Shown piece by piece: positions 15,003-24,038 of a DNA stretch of 26,912 nt. The DNA lies in NCBI GenBank assembly GCA_900770165.1, contig CAAGJJ010000009.1, positions 1 through 26,912 on the forward strand, read 5' to 3'. Both the position numbers and the translations under genes were made by a program. How positions within the stretch are numbered: the first letter of the stretch is position 1; each line of letters starts with the position of its first letter. The notes under the pieces are model-generated. The model was not told where the DNA came from, did not search any database, and worked only from the letters and a program-made list of their open reading frames with translations. This stretch comes from Clostridia bacterium. Lineage in GTDB: Bacteria; Bacillota; Clostridia; Oscillospirales; Acutalibacteraceae.

Positions 15003-18000
15003 CTATTTACCTCCTTTAGTAAATATATGCTCTATGTTTTCTCCTATAGGATCTGGAAGCCGAATCCCTCTCATTTCGGCAAGTTTAAGATGGGTTTTGT
15101 TTTTAGATTTAATTAACCACCAACCTAAATCTTCATTTTTACTCATAAGTAAAGTCTCATTTATATCAAACTCCACATAATAATCCCCCATATTAGCTTG
15201 TTTCATAAACCCTTCTTTTCCTTTTCTAAGCACATTCGATCTAGGAATTTCTCCAGTTTTTACAAAATTTTCATATTCGGCTTTAGACATCCATTGACCA
15301 ACTCTAACCTTTGCACCAGCTTCGGCTACACTTGTGCCAGCCTTTGGCAAAATGGCTTCTGCCTCTTCTGCAAGAATTCCAGCTTTGCCCGCAACCTTTG
15401 GGGCAGTTTCCGCAACAACAGTGCCAGCTTTACCCACAACTTGTGTGCCAACTTCACCCGCAACTTCCGTAGCGGCGGTACCAGCCTTTGGCAAAACAGT
15501 CTCTCCGGTATTAACTTTCTTATGCGCAAAAAGCTGCAAATTAGGTTTAAGCCCTGTGCTCTGTGCTGGCTTTGCAAGCTTTGCTGTTTGGTTTGCTTTA
15601 ATTGTTTCTCCAACCACATTACCAAGCCACTTTATTCCGCCAGCTGTAACGCCTTCAATTGCTCCGTTTATTGTGGCGCTTCTTAGCGCTTGCTCGTGTG
15701 TTTCTCCGCAAGTTAAACAGTACAGGTAATCCTCTATTGCTCCGGTTGCTCCTACTCCTATTCCCGCAACTCCTGGCTTCAGCGGACTTGCTGCCAGTGC
15801 TCCTTTTAATGAGCCTCCTAGCGTTTTTATGAGTATCCTGCGCCAATCGTAGTTGCCTGTTCTGCTTTCTCGATAAACTTCTAATCCGCCTTCTGCTAGC
15901 GCTCCGGCAGCTACTCCTCCTGCTATTACCCATGGTGTTGCTGGTGGACATATTATACATATCCCTGTTGATACTACCGTTATCCCGGCTATTACTGCTA
16001 CTTCTCCCCAGTCCACTCTCTTGAGTTTCTCTTTTTGTATATGTGCAAAGGCTTTATCCTCTGTGTTTGCTCCTGGGTCTAACCATACTCCTAAGTCTTT
16101 CAAGAAACCTTCATATTTTGCTTCGCAATACGACATATCTGCGCACTCTTCTACATGGTTGCTCATATCTGTGAAGAATGTTCCCCATGCCACCAGTGCC
16201 ATGCTTAACATTAAGTCTTTGAACGGTTCTTTTGTTCCATCCTCGCTGTTTTTAAAGCACATCTGCGACATCCTGCTCGCAGTTATTTCCACTACTTCCT
16301 CTACCTTTGTCCCATATGGATAGTAAAGTTCTCCTAATCCGTATTTTCCTTCTCCTTCGTATATCCACGGGTGATTTCTTCTTAAGTATTCTGAAAATCT
16401 TAGTTCCAACTTTGTTAGATTATCGTGCCCTGTTTCAAACTGTGGTGCTGCCCTAAATAAATCATTTGGAGATTCATATATGCTTACTGAGCCTGGCTGT
16501 CCTTGTCTTCCTGACCTTCCTGCTGCTTGCTCCAATGCTCTTTGGTTTGGCATTAACATTGGGATGATTACGTGCAACCCTCCCGCTTTTTTTGCTTCTC
16601 CACTTAACTTAATATCCATTCCTCGACCTGCTGCCGAAGTTGCTATCGTGATTTGTTTTGCTTTTCCGGCTACTTTTATTGCTTCTCGGTCTCTTGATGG
16701 ATTTGTTCCCTCTATTGTGTTTGCATTTAACCCAGAAGCTACGCAAAATTCATGAACTCTGCTAATCGAATCCATTATTACAAGAACCGGTCGGCCTTTT
16801 GCAGTTTCTTGCATAATTTCAGTATATACTAATCCATATACCTCTGCAATATTTCCCGGCCTTCTAATATGCTTCACTATTTTGGGCGATTCAAAATGTC
16901 TCGGCACTCTGAATATATTTACTCCATATGCTCTTTTTAGTTGTTCTTCGTCTCTCTTTGTTCCAACTGTTCCCGTTACTCCGGCTATTTTTTTGTATAG
17001 GTTAAAATATCCTCTCTGCGTTACCTCACAATATGATATTGATGGCGATTTTGGTCTCAGTCCTTCTTTTATCTCCACCATCTCGTGTATATAATTATTC
17101 CACCGACTTCCAGGTTTTTTGTACCCTGTATTGCTGTCGATTATTATTATTTCTCCATTCTCTATTATATACTCTACTTCTCTTTCATAATCTTGGGCCT
17201 TCCTTGCTGCTTTCCTTAGCATTCCTACATTATCTGCATTAAAATTTCCGCATTCTGGGAAAAACTGTTTTAATTGTTCTATTATTTCTTCTACTTCGTA
17301 GTTCCTCAGCAAATAGACTATCTCTAATACATCTCTTGCTTGCGCAAGGGGCATATCTCTTGCTATTATCGCTGGTGATGATTCTTGGTCGATAAACATG
17401 TTGTCTACCTCATCTACCAATACTACATCATACGGCCTATTCACTCCATCTCTTAATGGCTTCTTCCTAAATAACGAATGCAGATATACAAATTCAAAAT
17501 TTCCGTTCGTTGAATATACTATTTCATTTTTAAATACATCTGTATTAAACGATTCTAATTTTTCATCTCCTGCTCCACTTGTTACATATCGGCTTCCGTC
17601 CATGAAATCTTTTTCGCTTTTTGTGTTGTATAGCACTCCACTTCCTATTTCAAAAAGCTCATAATACATACGTTGATCTTCTTCATCTCGCCTTGCCAAT
17701 TCGAGATTTGACGTTACTATATCTATTTTTCTTCCGTATTTTGATAATACAACTCCAAGCACCGAAATTATAAATGACTTTCCTTCTCCGGTCTTGATTT
17801 CACCTATTGCTCCTTGTCCATTTATTATTTCATCTGCTAGCCTTATTATCCCCATTGCCTGCACCGGTCTGGGACTGATTCTAAAGCCGTTCTTTGATGC
17901 TATACTATCTGACCAATATATTTTGTTACACACAAATGCCGTAATGTCCCCTATATCACATACACTTGTGCCTTTAACTGCATCACTGCCTCGATACCCT

Positions 18001-20195
18001 TTATTTGCCGTTGCACTTAATACTTTCTTAACTTCTTCTGCATATTTTGCATTTGCTGGATCAACTTTTACCAAGTCTTCCACTGTTGTCTCTTTAGGTT
18101 TAAACTCGGTCAACTCAATTCTATCCGCCGGATTTGCAATTTCTTTTACAAACTGAATATCATCACTACATTCGAAGTTATAGTTAGGTACCGTATAAAC
18201 TATTGGGTTCTCTACAGGTTCACATTCCTTTTTTGTTTTCTCGCTTATGTCTTTAAGAAGTTCCTTACGGCACTTTATTGTTTTTAAATTAGTGCAATCA
18301 TCGAACGCATCTTTGTCAACTGTTTTTACGCTATCGGGAAGCTCTATGTATTCAAGACTTGAAAAACCTTTCAGCATTTCTTGGCTTACTCGTTCTATTC
18401 CCTCTGGTATTACCAAACCTTTGACTTGTTCCTTGTAGATCATTTCAAAGAATCTTGGATCACACTTCACAAATTCTAAATTTCTGCAATTTCTGAATGT
18501 TCCAGGTTCTATATTCTTTACGCTACTTGGAATTACTAGCTCTTTCAAGTTTATCCAATTCTCAAACTCGGATTTTTTTATTTCTTTGATTCCATCTGGA
18601 ATAATTGCTTTTGTACTAAATATGGAATTCCATTTCTCGTCACATTTGATATTTACTAGCTTTTTGCAATTTTTGAATGTGTCATGCTCAATACTTTTTA
18701 CTGATTCTGGAATTACAATACTTTCTAAATTAACGCAACCTTGCACGTCATCCTTTGATATACCTTCTGTCTCATCACTTATTAATAAAGTTCTAATCTT
18801 ACTTTTGTCAAACTTATACAACCATTTAGGGTTACATCCTACACAACTTAATTTATTTAAACCTGCAAATGTACCTTCCTCGATATTTACCACACTATCT
18901 GAAATTATTAAACATTCCAAATTGGTGCAGCCTACAAACATAGATTTTGTTATATCTTTTACTCCGTCTGGGATGATTATGACTTTTAGATTTTCTTTAT
19001 TTAAATCTTTTAACCATTTAGGATCACATTTTATGCACTTTAACTTTTTAAATCCCTTTAATATGCTTGAATCTATACTTGTAACGCTTGTCGGTATCTC
19101 AATTCCTTCGAGATTTTGATAAGCCTCATAGTCTGCTGAAGACATTCTCTCTGTGCCATACGCTACGTTTAAGCCTGTCTCTAACTGCTTTCTTAGTTCT
19201 GCAGAGCACTCTACGCTTTTTAAGTTTACACATCCATCAAAAGCTGTTGAGCTTATATGTTTTACCGATTCCGGAATTTTTATTCTTTCAAGTTTGTTGC
19301 AATTCCTGAAAGCTCCATCTTCTATTGATATTACTGAATTCGGTATTTCTATGCTTCTTAGATTTGTACATCCACTAAACGATTCCTTCGGTATTACTTT
19401 TACACCATTTGGTATTTTAAATTCAATTATTGACTCTTTATTAAAATTACCTATCCATTTAGGATCACACGTCAATGCCCCAATCCATTTACAATCTTCA
19501 AATGTTCCTGGTGATATCCTTTCTACCGATAGCGGAATCGATAGCACTTCTAACCTAGTACGTCCTTTGAATAAATCTTTTGGTATGTCTTTTGTTCCGC
19601 TATGTATTATTTCTTTTCTTTCTGCAATTCGTTTTATCTCTGCTAATTTTTTGTTTTTTTGTTCTTCAATTTCTCTTAAAGCAGCTTGTTCGTTTTCCCT
19701 TATTTTCTGTATGCATTTCTCTTCTTCACCTTTTATTGCCATTTGATTTTGCATTATAATTTTATTTTTTTGACTATTAATTGTGTCTCTAATAACCTGT
19801 TTTATCCTGTTTTTCTCTCGTCCAACGTTTGCATTCATTTCTGCTATAATTTGATTTTTTCTGGCAGTCATGCTGTTCCTTATCTCAGATATTTTTGCAT
19901 TTTTTTGTGCATTAATCTGCCTTGAAGCTTCTTCATATTCTGCTCTTGTAGGAGGTAGCTTTATTATAGTGTTAGGTCCCAAATGACGTGCATCATTCCA
20001 AGAAATCCCATTAAAATCAAGTATGTCCTGTGTTAAGGCGTGTATACTCATACCATACTCATTATGAAAATGCTCCGCTATGTGGCTAATAGTAGCTTGT
20101 CCTAGTCTTACTTGTCTCACTGCAAAAGCGTCGACTGAAAATGAAAAAATAACAAGTAATGATAAAAATGATGCTATAATTCTTTTTCTCTTCAT
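15003..20195 (-). CDS. Exported LysM / BspA-LRR / SecA-like ATPase polymorphic toxin
   Basis: 1730 residues. Signal peptide 1-25 (VDAFA). LysM-like domain 27-83. Coiled coil 84-195. BspA-type leucine-rich repeats at about 200-645 (steps such as IPDGVK.I...F.GCTNLE). SecA-like ATPase at about 775-1245: Walker A KTGEGKS 801-807, Walker B VDEVDNMFID 927-936, GVTGTVG 1072-1078, AAGRGMDIK 1188-1196 and GRSGRQGQPG 1226-1235. Hydrophobic pre-toxin segment 1397-1480, low-complexity Ala/Gly/Val linker 1560-1628, and toxin tip 1630-1730 (RVGQWMSKAEYENFVKTGEI, YYVEFDIN). The tip resembles the Rhs-linked ADP-ribosyltransferase TreTu type as I recall it. AGAAGGAG precedes the ATG, which overlaps the upstream stop codon (ATGA). 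Probable role: contact-dependent attack on neighbouring cells. Confidence 0.85.
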   Translation of the reverse strand: MKRKRIIASFLSLLVIFSFSVDAFAVRQVRLGQATISHIAEHFHNEYGMSIHALTQDILDFNGISWNDARHLGPNTIIKLPPTRAEYEEASRQINAQKNAKISEIRNSMTARKNQIIAEMNANVGREKNRIKQVIRDTINSQKNKIIMQNQMAIKGEEEKCIQKIRENEQAALREIEEQKNKKLAEIKRIAERKEIIHSGTKDIPKDLFKGRTRLEVLSIPLSVERISPGTFEDCKWIGALTCDPKWIGNFNKESIIEFKIPNGVKVIPKESFSGCTNLRSIEIPNSVISIEDGAFRNCNKLERIKIPESVKHISSTAFDGCVNLKSVECSAELRKQLETGLNVAYGTERMSSADYEAYQNLEGIEIPTSVTSIDSSILKGFKKLKCIKCDPKWLKDLNKENLKVIIIPDGVKDITKSMFVGCTNLECLIISDSVVNIEEGTFAGLNKLSCVGCNPKWLYKFDKSKIRTLLISDETEGISKDDVQGCVNLESIVIPESVKSIEHDTFKNCKKLVNIKCDEKWNSIFSTKAIIPDGIKEIKKSEFENWINLKELVIPSSVKNIEPGTFRNCRNLEFVKCDPRFFEMIYKEQVKGLVIPEGIERVSQEMLKGFSSLEYIELPDSVKTVDKDAFDDCTNLKTIKCRKELLKDISEKTKKECEPVENPIVYTVPNYNFECSDDIQFVKEIANPADRIELTEFKPKETTVEDLVKVDPANAKYAEEVKKVLSATANKGYRGSDAVKGTSVCDIGDITAFVCNKIYWSDSIASKNGFRISPRPVQAMGIIRLADEIINGQGAIGEIKTGEGKSFIISVLGVVLSKYGRKIDIVTSNLELARRDEEDQRMYYELFEIGSGVLYNTKSEKDFMDGSRYVTSGAGDEKLESFNTDVFKNEIVYSTNGNFEFVYLHSLFRKKPLRDGVNRPYDVVLVDEVDNMFIDQESSPAIIARDMPLAQARDVLEIVYLLRNYEVEEIIEQLKQFFPECGNFNADNVGMLRKAARKAQDYEREVEYIIENGEIIIIDSNTGYKKPGSRWNNYIHEMVEIKEGLRPKSPSISYCEVTQRGYFNLYKKIAGVTGTVGTKRDEEQLKRAYGVNIFRVPRHFESPKIVKHIRRPGNIAEVYGLVYTEIMQETAKGRPVLVIMDSISRVHEFCVASGLNANTIEGTNPSRDREAIKVAGKAKQITIATSAAGRGMDIKLSGEAKKAGGLHVIIPMLMPNQRALEQAAGRSGRQGQPGSVSIYESPNDLFRAAPQFETGHDNLTKLELRFSEYLRRNHPWIYEGEGKYGLGELYYPYGTKVEEVVEITASRMSQMCFKNSEDGTKEPFKDLMLSMALVAWGTFFTDMSNHVEECADMSYCEAKYEGFLKDLGVWLDPGANTEDKAFAHIQKEKLKRVDWGEVAVIAGITVVSTGICIICPPATPWVIAGGVAAGALAEGGLEVYRESRTGNYDWRRILIKTLGGSLKGALAASPLKPGVAGIGVGATGAIEDYLYCLTCGETHEQALRSATINGAIEGVTAGGIKWLGNVVGETIKANQTAKLAKPAQSTGLKPNLQLFAHKKVNTGETVLPKAGTAATEVAGEVGTQVVGKAGTVVAETAPKVAGKAGILAEEAEAILPKAGTSVAEAGAKVRVGQWMSKAEYENFVKTGEIPRSNVLRKGKEGFMKQANMGDYYVEFDINETLLMSKNEDLGWWLIKSKNKTHLKLAEMRGIRLPDPIGENIEHIFTKGGK

Positions 20196-20644
20196 CGTTC
20201 GTCTCCTTCTGCCTTTAAAGATTTATGCGCTTCCTCTAATTCAGATTCAGCTTTTGCTTTTGCCCTATTAATCCTATCATTAGATTCCTTCCTTTCTTTT
20301 TCAATTCGGGCTTCAGCCTCCTTAATTTGTTTGTCCTCTGATTCCTTAACCTCTCTGTTTGCCTGTTCTTCCAAACCTTTTTTATAATTTTCCATCTCCT
20401 GTTTCGATTGTGCCTCAAGGTTATTTCTATGTGTAGATATTTCCCTATCAATTTGAGAACTAAAACTTGATACAAAATTCTGTATTTCCTGGTTTACCTG
20501 TCTTATCAAACCATCTATGTCATAGAATGCAGAAGCTCTTGCTGCAAATAATATGCTCATTGCTGCAATTATAGACATTGATATAATGACAGTCTTTGAT
20601 CGTTTTTTTGTTAATTTGCTAATAAACTTGTTGCTTTTTTCCAT
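20192..20644 (-). CDS. Membrane-anchored or exported coiled-coil partner
   Basis: 150 residues. The basic N-terminus (KLTKKRSKTV) is followed by the hydrophobic IISMSIIAAMSILFA and a possible signal-peptidase site (ARASA). The remainder is a charged coiled coil (about residues 60-150) rich in Glu, Lys and Arg. The stop overlaps the ATG of the 1730-residue toxin (ATGA), so stoichiometric coupled translation is likely. AAAGGATG precedes the start. It is the equivalent of the coiled-coil proteins ahead of the other giant toxin, and probably acts in holding or exporting it (inference). Confidence 0.75.
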   Translation of the reverse strand: MEKSNKFISKLTKKRSKTVIISMSIIAAMSILFAARASAFYDIDGLIRQVNQEIQNFVSSFSSQIDREISTHRNNLEAQSKQEMENYKKGLEEQANREVKESEDKQIKEAEARIEKERKESNDRINRAKAKAESELEEAHKSLKAEGDER

Positions 20645-21305
20645 AAATCAACATCCTTTCATTAAATAAAACAAATCTGTCCATTTTCTAAAAACACAAA
20701 CACGAACAATTAGATAATATAATATTTATTCAAATAAAATATGATCTCTCCATAATTGAGAAATATATAAAAATAAGAGTTTACAATAATATGGACTAAC
20801 TCCTATCAAACTAAAATATTATTTTTATAAATTAAATCCTTAGAAAATAATAATATATATGACTCAATAATAAATATTAAAACAGCTGAAGAAGACATGA
20901 TAAATTCAGAGTTTTTATAATCCTTTTTATATTTATAGTGTATAAATTCATCTATATCCCACTGCAAAATAAAAATATTATATTTATAATACATATTATT
21001 ACATAAAATTTTCATAATTCAACACAAATTGTAAATCTCTAAATTTTATTGTATTAATTTGCAATCCAACACAAAAAACTATTAATAATATCTAAAAAAT
21101 TCACTTGTTATTTATGAATATAAATAAATCAATTCAATTATAAAAACTACTATATTATTGAATCTCAAGTTAAGGCTTCTGCGTTTATAAAAAATTGATT
21201 GTTTTTTGTTAAGCTCCAATGTTTTTGCACTATCTAATTCAAAATTCCACTTGCTAAAATCACTATAACATTCCTGATCAATCATAATAAAATTAACCCG
21301 TGTGA
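20645..21305. other. Intergenic region, no convincing gene
   Basis: About 660 very AT-rich bases. Two minus-strand frames of 67-69 codons exist but have no ribosome site, atypical composition and no recognisable family. The promoter of the 20.6-kb operon must lie here; the TATTATATTAT tract near 20720 is a candidate -10 region without a good -35. Confidence 0.45.
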
Positions 21306-21499
21306 AAGTATGCAACCACTTTAATTATAACGTTTACCACAATATTCTCTGATTTTAAATTAGAAAGTTTATCTTCTATCATGCAGCTCATGAAATCCTG
21401 ATTTAAAGTTATCCATTATAGGTTTCCCTCCAATATGAAATGATATAGCTTTTTAGAGCTTTTAGCATCTACATAGCAGAGCATTTCAAGCCCTCGAAT
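21306..21499. repeat. Direct repeat copy B (3' end and downstream of the 219-aa gene)
   Basis: Partner of 5265-5465. Here the sequence is in its intact context: the last 28 codons of the 219-residue gene plus about 110 bases downstream. It therefore looks like the source, and copy A the fragment. Confidence 0.85.
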
Positions 21500-22075
21500 T
21501 ACAATTTGTTGTGCTGCTGATACCATAATTGGACCAAACGCAAATGCCTCGCACATTGCATCATTTAATTTTTCCATACGATCTTCACCAATTATTTTAG
21601 TTATTCTTTCATACATCTTATTAGATACAGGATAATCAACCCCAGATAAAATGTTTTTCATATAAATATGTTTTACTTTTTCAGCAAAAACATCTAAGTG
21701 ATTTATCAGAATATTACCTGCATAAAATTGCACCTTCGAGTGCCTATTAATAAAATTCGTATGATGATTTTTGATATAGTTTTTCGATATATAAAAAAAT
21801 TCACTTTTGCTCTTTTTATGCTTGCTACCACACAATATATAGCAATCACCAAGAACTTTCCAGCATAAATCATTTGTGATTTCGCCCACAGTAACTAAAT
21901 CAATGCGCGCTAAAACTTCAATGACTTCTGATAAATACTGATCTAAATAATATCCTCTTTCTCCGAGGTCTTTCCGTATTTCACCAGATAATTCCCAAAA
22001 GTCGTGTACATATTTTGTAATGTACTCACAACTTGGTCCAATAAACAGCACATCCATGTCTTTAAAAATATTCAT
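21416..22075 (-). CDS. Protein of unknown function (219 aa)
   Basis: I do not recognise the family. The protein appears cytosolic, with no signal peptide or long hydrophobic run. It is mostly helical by composition, with a Cys-containing central part (DLCWKVLGDCYILCG) followed by a basic stretch (SKHKKSKSEF). The C-terminal third (KMYERITKIIGEDRMEKLND) is charged and helical. It stands alone: no gene lies within 340 bases upstream and the next gene downstream is 770 bases away. Its 3' end is duplicated at the other side of the toxin island. That suggests it or a lost paralogue is a habitual neighbour of these toxin modules, perhaps a regulator or orphan immunity factor (speculation). Confidence 0.6.
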   Translation of the reverse strand: MNIFKDMDVLFIGPSCEYITKYVHDFWELSGEIRKDLGERGYYLDQYLSEVIEVLARIDLVTVGEITNDLCWKVLGDCYILCGSKHKKSKSEFFYISKNYIKNHHTNFINRHSKVQFYAGNILINHLDVFAEKVKHIYMKNILSGVDYPVSNKMYERITKIIGEDRMEKLNDAMCEAFAFGPIMVSAAQQIVIRGLEMLCYVDAKSSKKLYHFILEGNL

Positions 22076-22175
22076 TTCAAAACCCCTTAATAATTATTCG
22101 GACTTTAAAATACAAAACGCACATAAAGGTATGGCATATCTGCCTTATCCCTTACGCACGTTTAAAGTTTCCCAC

Positions 22176-22204
22176 TTGTATATGTACACAAAATAATATA
22201 TAAT
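22176..22204 (+). promoter_or_regulatory. Plus-strand sigma-A promoter
   Basis: -35 TTGTAT, exactly 17 bases, then a perfect -10 TATAAT. It points away from every protein gene in the neighbourhood and towards a run of three hairpins. No protein gene follows it. Confidence 0.55.
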
Positions 22205-22210
22205 TAAAGA

Positions 22211-22310
22211 GTTATGGCGTCGTTCTTACGATTGTGAAGGGTACTGGTATTACCTTTTGCAGGTTTGGAGTGTTTCCGTCACTTCAAACTGCCATGACAT
22301 TTTATTTTTA
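22211..22310 (+). ncRNA. Candidate small structured RNA
   Basis: Downstream of the promoter, three consecutive hairpins are visible. The first is GTCGT/ACGAT with loop TCTT (22219-22232). The second is AAGGGTA/TACCTTT with a seven-base loop (22237-22257). The third is a 12-pair stem with one bulged G (22260-22291, loop TTTCCGT). A T-rich stretch TTTATTTTT follows about nine bases later, a weak terminator. The stretch is clearly less AT-rich than its surroundings. A 94-codon plus-strand frame overlaps it but has no ribosome site. It could instead be an attachment-site region of the adjacent recombinases. Confidence 0.35.
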
Positions 22311-22375
22311 AAATTCCGTAGTTTAGATATAAACTCTAATTTTAAGATTAGTCAAGTAAATATCCACATAAAAAT

Positions 22376-22424
22376 AAAAAAGGGATTATATCACAGTCTT
22401 TTTGCTGTTTTACAATCCCTTTTG
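22376..22424 (-). terminator. Rho-independent terminator of the recombinase operon
   Basis: Minus strand: AAAGGGATTGTA pairs with TATAATCCCTTT (one G-T pair). A small inner stem ACAG/CTGT is nested inside, and TTTTTT follows. It starts about 20 bases after the stop codon of the 22.4-kb recombinase. Confidence 0.8.
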
Positions 22425-22442
22425 TTTATTCATTATTCTTAT

Positions 22443-24038
22443 TTAATTCTCATTTTTAAACTTAAAATGTATACTTCCATCCGTATTAACTATAGCTTTA
22501 TCTACCATTGCATACCAAAGCTTCTCATTAAACTCAGATAAAAGATTATCATTTAATTTAAGATGGTTTATGAATGCATCTATCTTGTCATGACGAACTA
22601 TTAATTCCTGTTTTTTCTCTTTGGCTTTAGCTAGCTTATCTTTGGTTGTTTCATACCTATTAGTATAAAAGTTATATTTTTTATTGTATTCATCTTGGTT
22701 CATAGGCTTTCTTGAGTTATCGTATATTAAAGATTTCATAAGCTCCACTATTACTTTGCATTCTTCTTCGAGTTTTATAATCTCATTGTCTATTGCCTTG
22801 GTATCAATAATACTTAAAATCACTTCTTCGCAATCCTTTATAATTGACTCTTTATTCTCAATCAAATTGTTGAAGGCCTTTATAAAATTCTCTTTTATCT
22901 GCTCTTCGCTTAAATGGGGAGTTTTGCACTTTTCCTTATTATTAAACTTTGCATTACATTGCCAAATGACCTTTCTATATTTATCATTTGAATGCCATAC
23001 TTTTGAACCATAAAATCCTCCGCATTCGCCACAAACAATTTTACTTGAGAATGGACTTGCACTGCTGTGGCCGCATTTAGACAATTTTCTCTTCTTCATT
23101 TCATCTTGAACTAAATCATATATTTCAGGTGAAATAATCGCTTCGTGACTATTCTTTACATAATATTGCGGGACTTCACCGTTGTTTTTCTTTTTCTTCT
23201 TTGTTAAAAAATCAACTGTATAACATTTCTGTAAAAGCGCATCACCCTTATATTTTTCATTTGTAAGAATACTTTTAACTGTACTCGTAGTCCACTTTTC
23301 TTTGCCCGCTGGAGTAGGTATTTTTTTGTTGGTTAGATACGTTGAAATTGCTGATATAGTCTTGCCTTCAAGGAATAACCTATAAATTAATCTGATAATT
23401 TTAGCTTCTTTTTTCACGATTTTTGGAAACCCATCTTCTCCTTTCTCATATCCTAAAAACTGCTTGTATGGAAGACTTACTTTTCCGTCTGCAAATCTCT
23501 TGCGTTGTCCCCATGTAACATTTTCGCTTATTGACCTTGACTCTTCCTGTGCAAGTGAACTCATTATTGTTATTAATAATTCTCCTTTTGAATCCAATGT
23601 GTAGATGTTTTCCTTCTCGAAATATACCTCCACACCTTTTTCCTTAAGCTTTCGTACTGTGGTTAAGGTATCGACTGTATTTCTTGCAAATCTTGATACT
23701 GATTTTGTCACTATCAAGTCTATTTTACCATCCAAAGCATCTTGTATCATACGTTTGAACCCATTACGTTTTTTCGTATTTGTTGCGGTAATCCCTTCAT
23801 CTGTATAAATCCCAACGAACTCCCAGTCATCTTTTGACCTTATATATCTTGTGTAATAATCTACTTGTGCTTCGTAACTTAAAATTTGCTCCTCATTGTC
23901 CGTTGATACTCTGGCATAAGCTGCAACCCTTTTTCTTCGCCATATAACCTTTGGAGTATTTGTGAATAGGTCTAACGTTGCAGGAATAACCGTAATTTTA
24001 CGACTTACATTTGTATTATAGTTTACAGCTTGATCCAA
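22443..24038 (-). CDS. Large serine recombinase (integrase-type)
   Basis: About 531 residues. The resolvase/invertase catalytic domain begins RVAAYARVSTDNEEQ, with the nucleophilic Ser in ARVST, and continues through VTKSVSRFARN and SSLAQEESRSISENV. A recombinase domain follows (GKTISAISTYLTNKKIPTP and KWTTSTVKSILTNEKY), then a zinc ribbon (CGECGGF with a second Cys pair in WQC...C) and a C-terminal coiled coil. This is the architecture of large serine integrases and transposases, which catalyse site-specific integration or excision. I place the start at TTG 24038, eight bases after GAGAGGAG; the TTG at 24056 would put that site inside the gene. It overlaps the end of the upstream recombinase. 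Confidence 0.92.
   Translation of the reverse strand: MDQAVNYNTNVSRKITVIPATLDLFTNTPKVIWRRKRVAAYARVSTDNEEQILSYEAQVDYYTRYIRSKDDWEFVGIYTDEGITATNTKKRNGFKRMIQDALDGKIDLIVTKSVSRFARNTVDTLTTVRKLKEKGVEVYFEKENIYTLDSKGELLITIMSSLAQEESRSISENVTWGQRKRFADGKVSLPYKQFLGYEKGEDGFPKIVKKEAKIIRLIYRLFLEGKTISAISTYLTNKKIPTPAGKEKWTTSTVKSILTNEKYKGDALLQKCYTVDFLTKKKKKNNGEVPQYYVKNSHEAIISPEIYDLVQDEMKKRKLSKCGHSSASPFSSKIVCGECGGFYGSKVWHSNDKYRKVIWQCNAKFNNKEKCKTPHLSEEQIKENFIKAFNNLIENKESIIKDCEEVILSIIDTKAIDNEIIKLEEECKVIVELMKSLIYDNSRKPMNQDEYNKKYNFYTNRYETTKDKLAKAKEKKQELIVRHDKIDAFINHLKLNDNLLSEFNEKLWYAMVDKAIVNTDGSIHFKFKNEN

Noticed and set aside
15003..20195. Housekeeping secA
   Set aside because: SecA motifs are clear, but the signal peptide, LysM, LRR, pre-toxin and toxin tip are incompatible with the cytosolic translocase, and there are two such genes side by side.
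20806..21315. Two minus-strand frames of 69 and 67 codons
   Set aside because: No ribosome site, extreme AT-driven composition and no family resemblance; the second starts inside the direct repeat. Could be decayed fragments but cannot be supported.
22257..22541. 94-codon plus-strand frame
   Set aside because: No ribosome site, and the second half overlaps the terminator and 3' end of the recombinase gene on the other strand.
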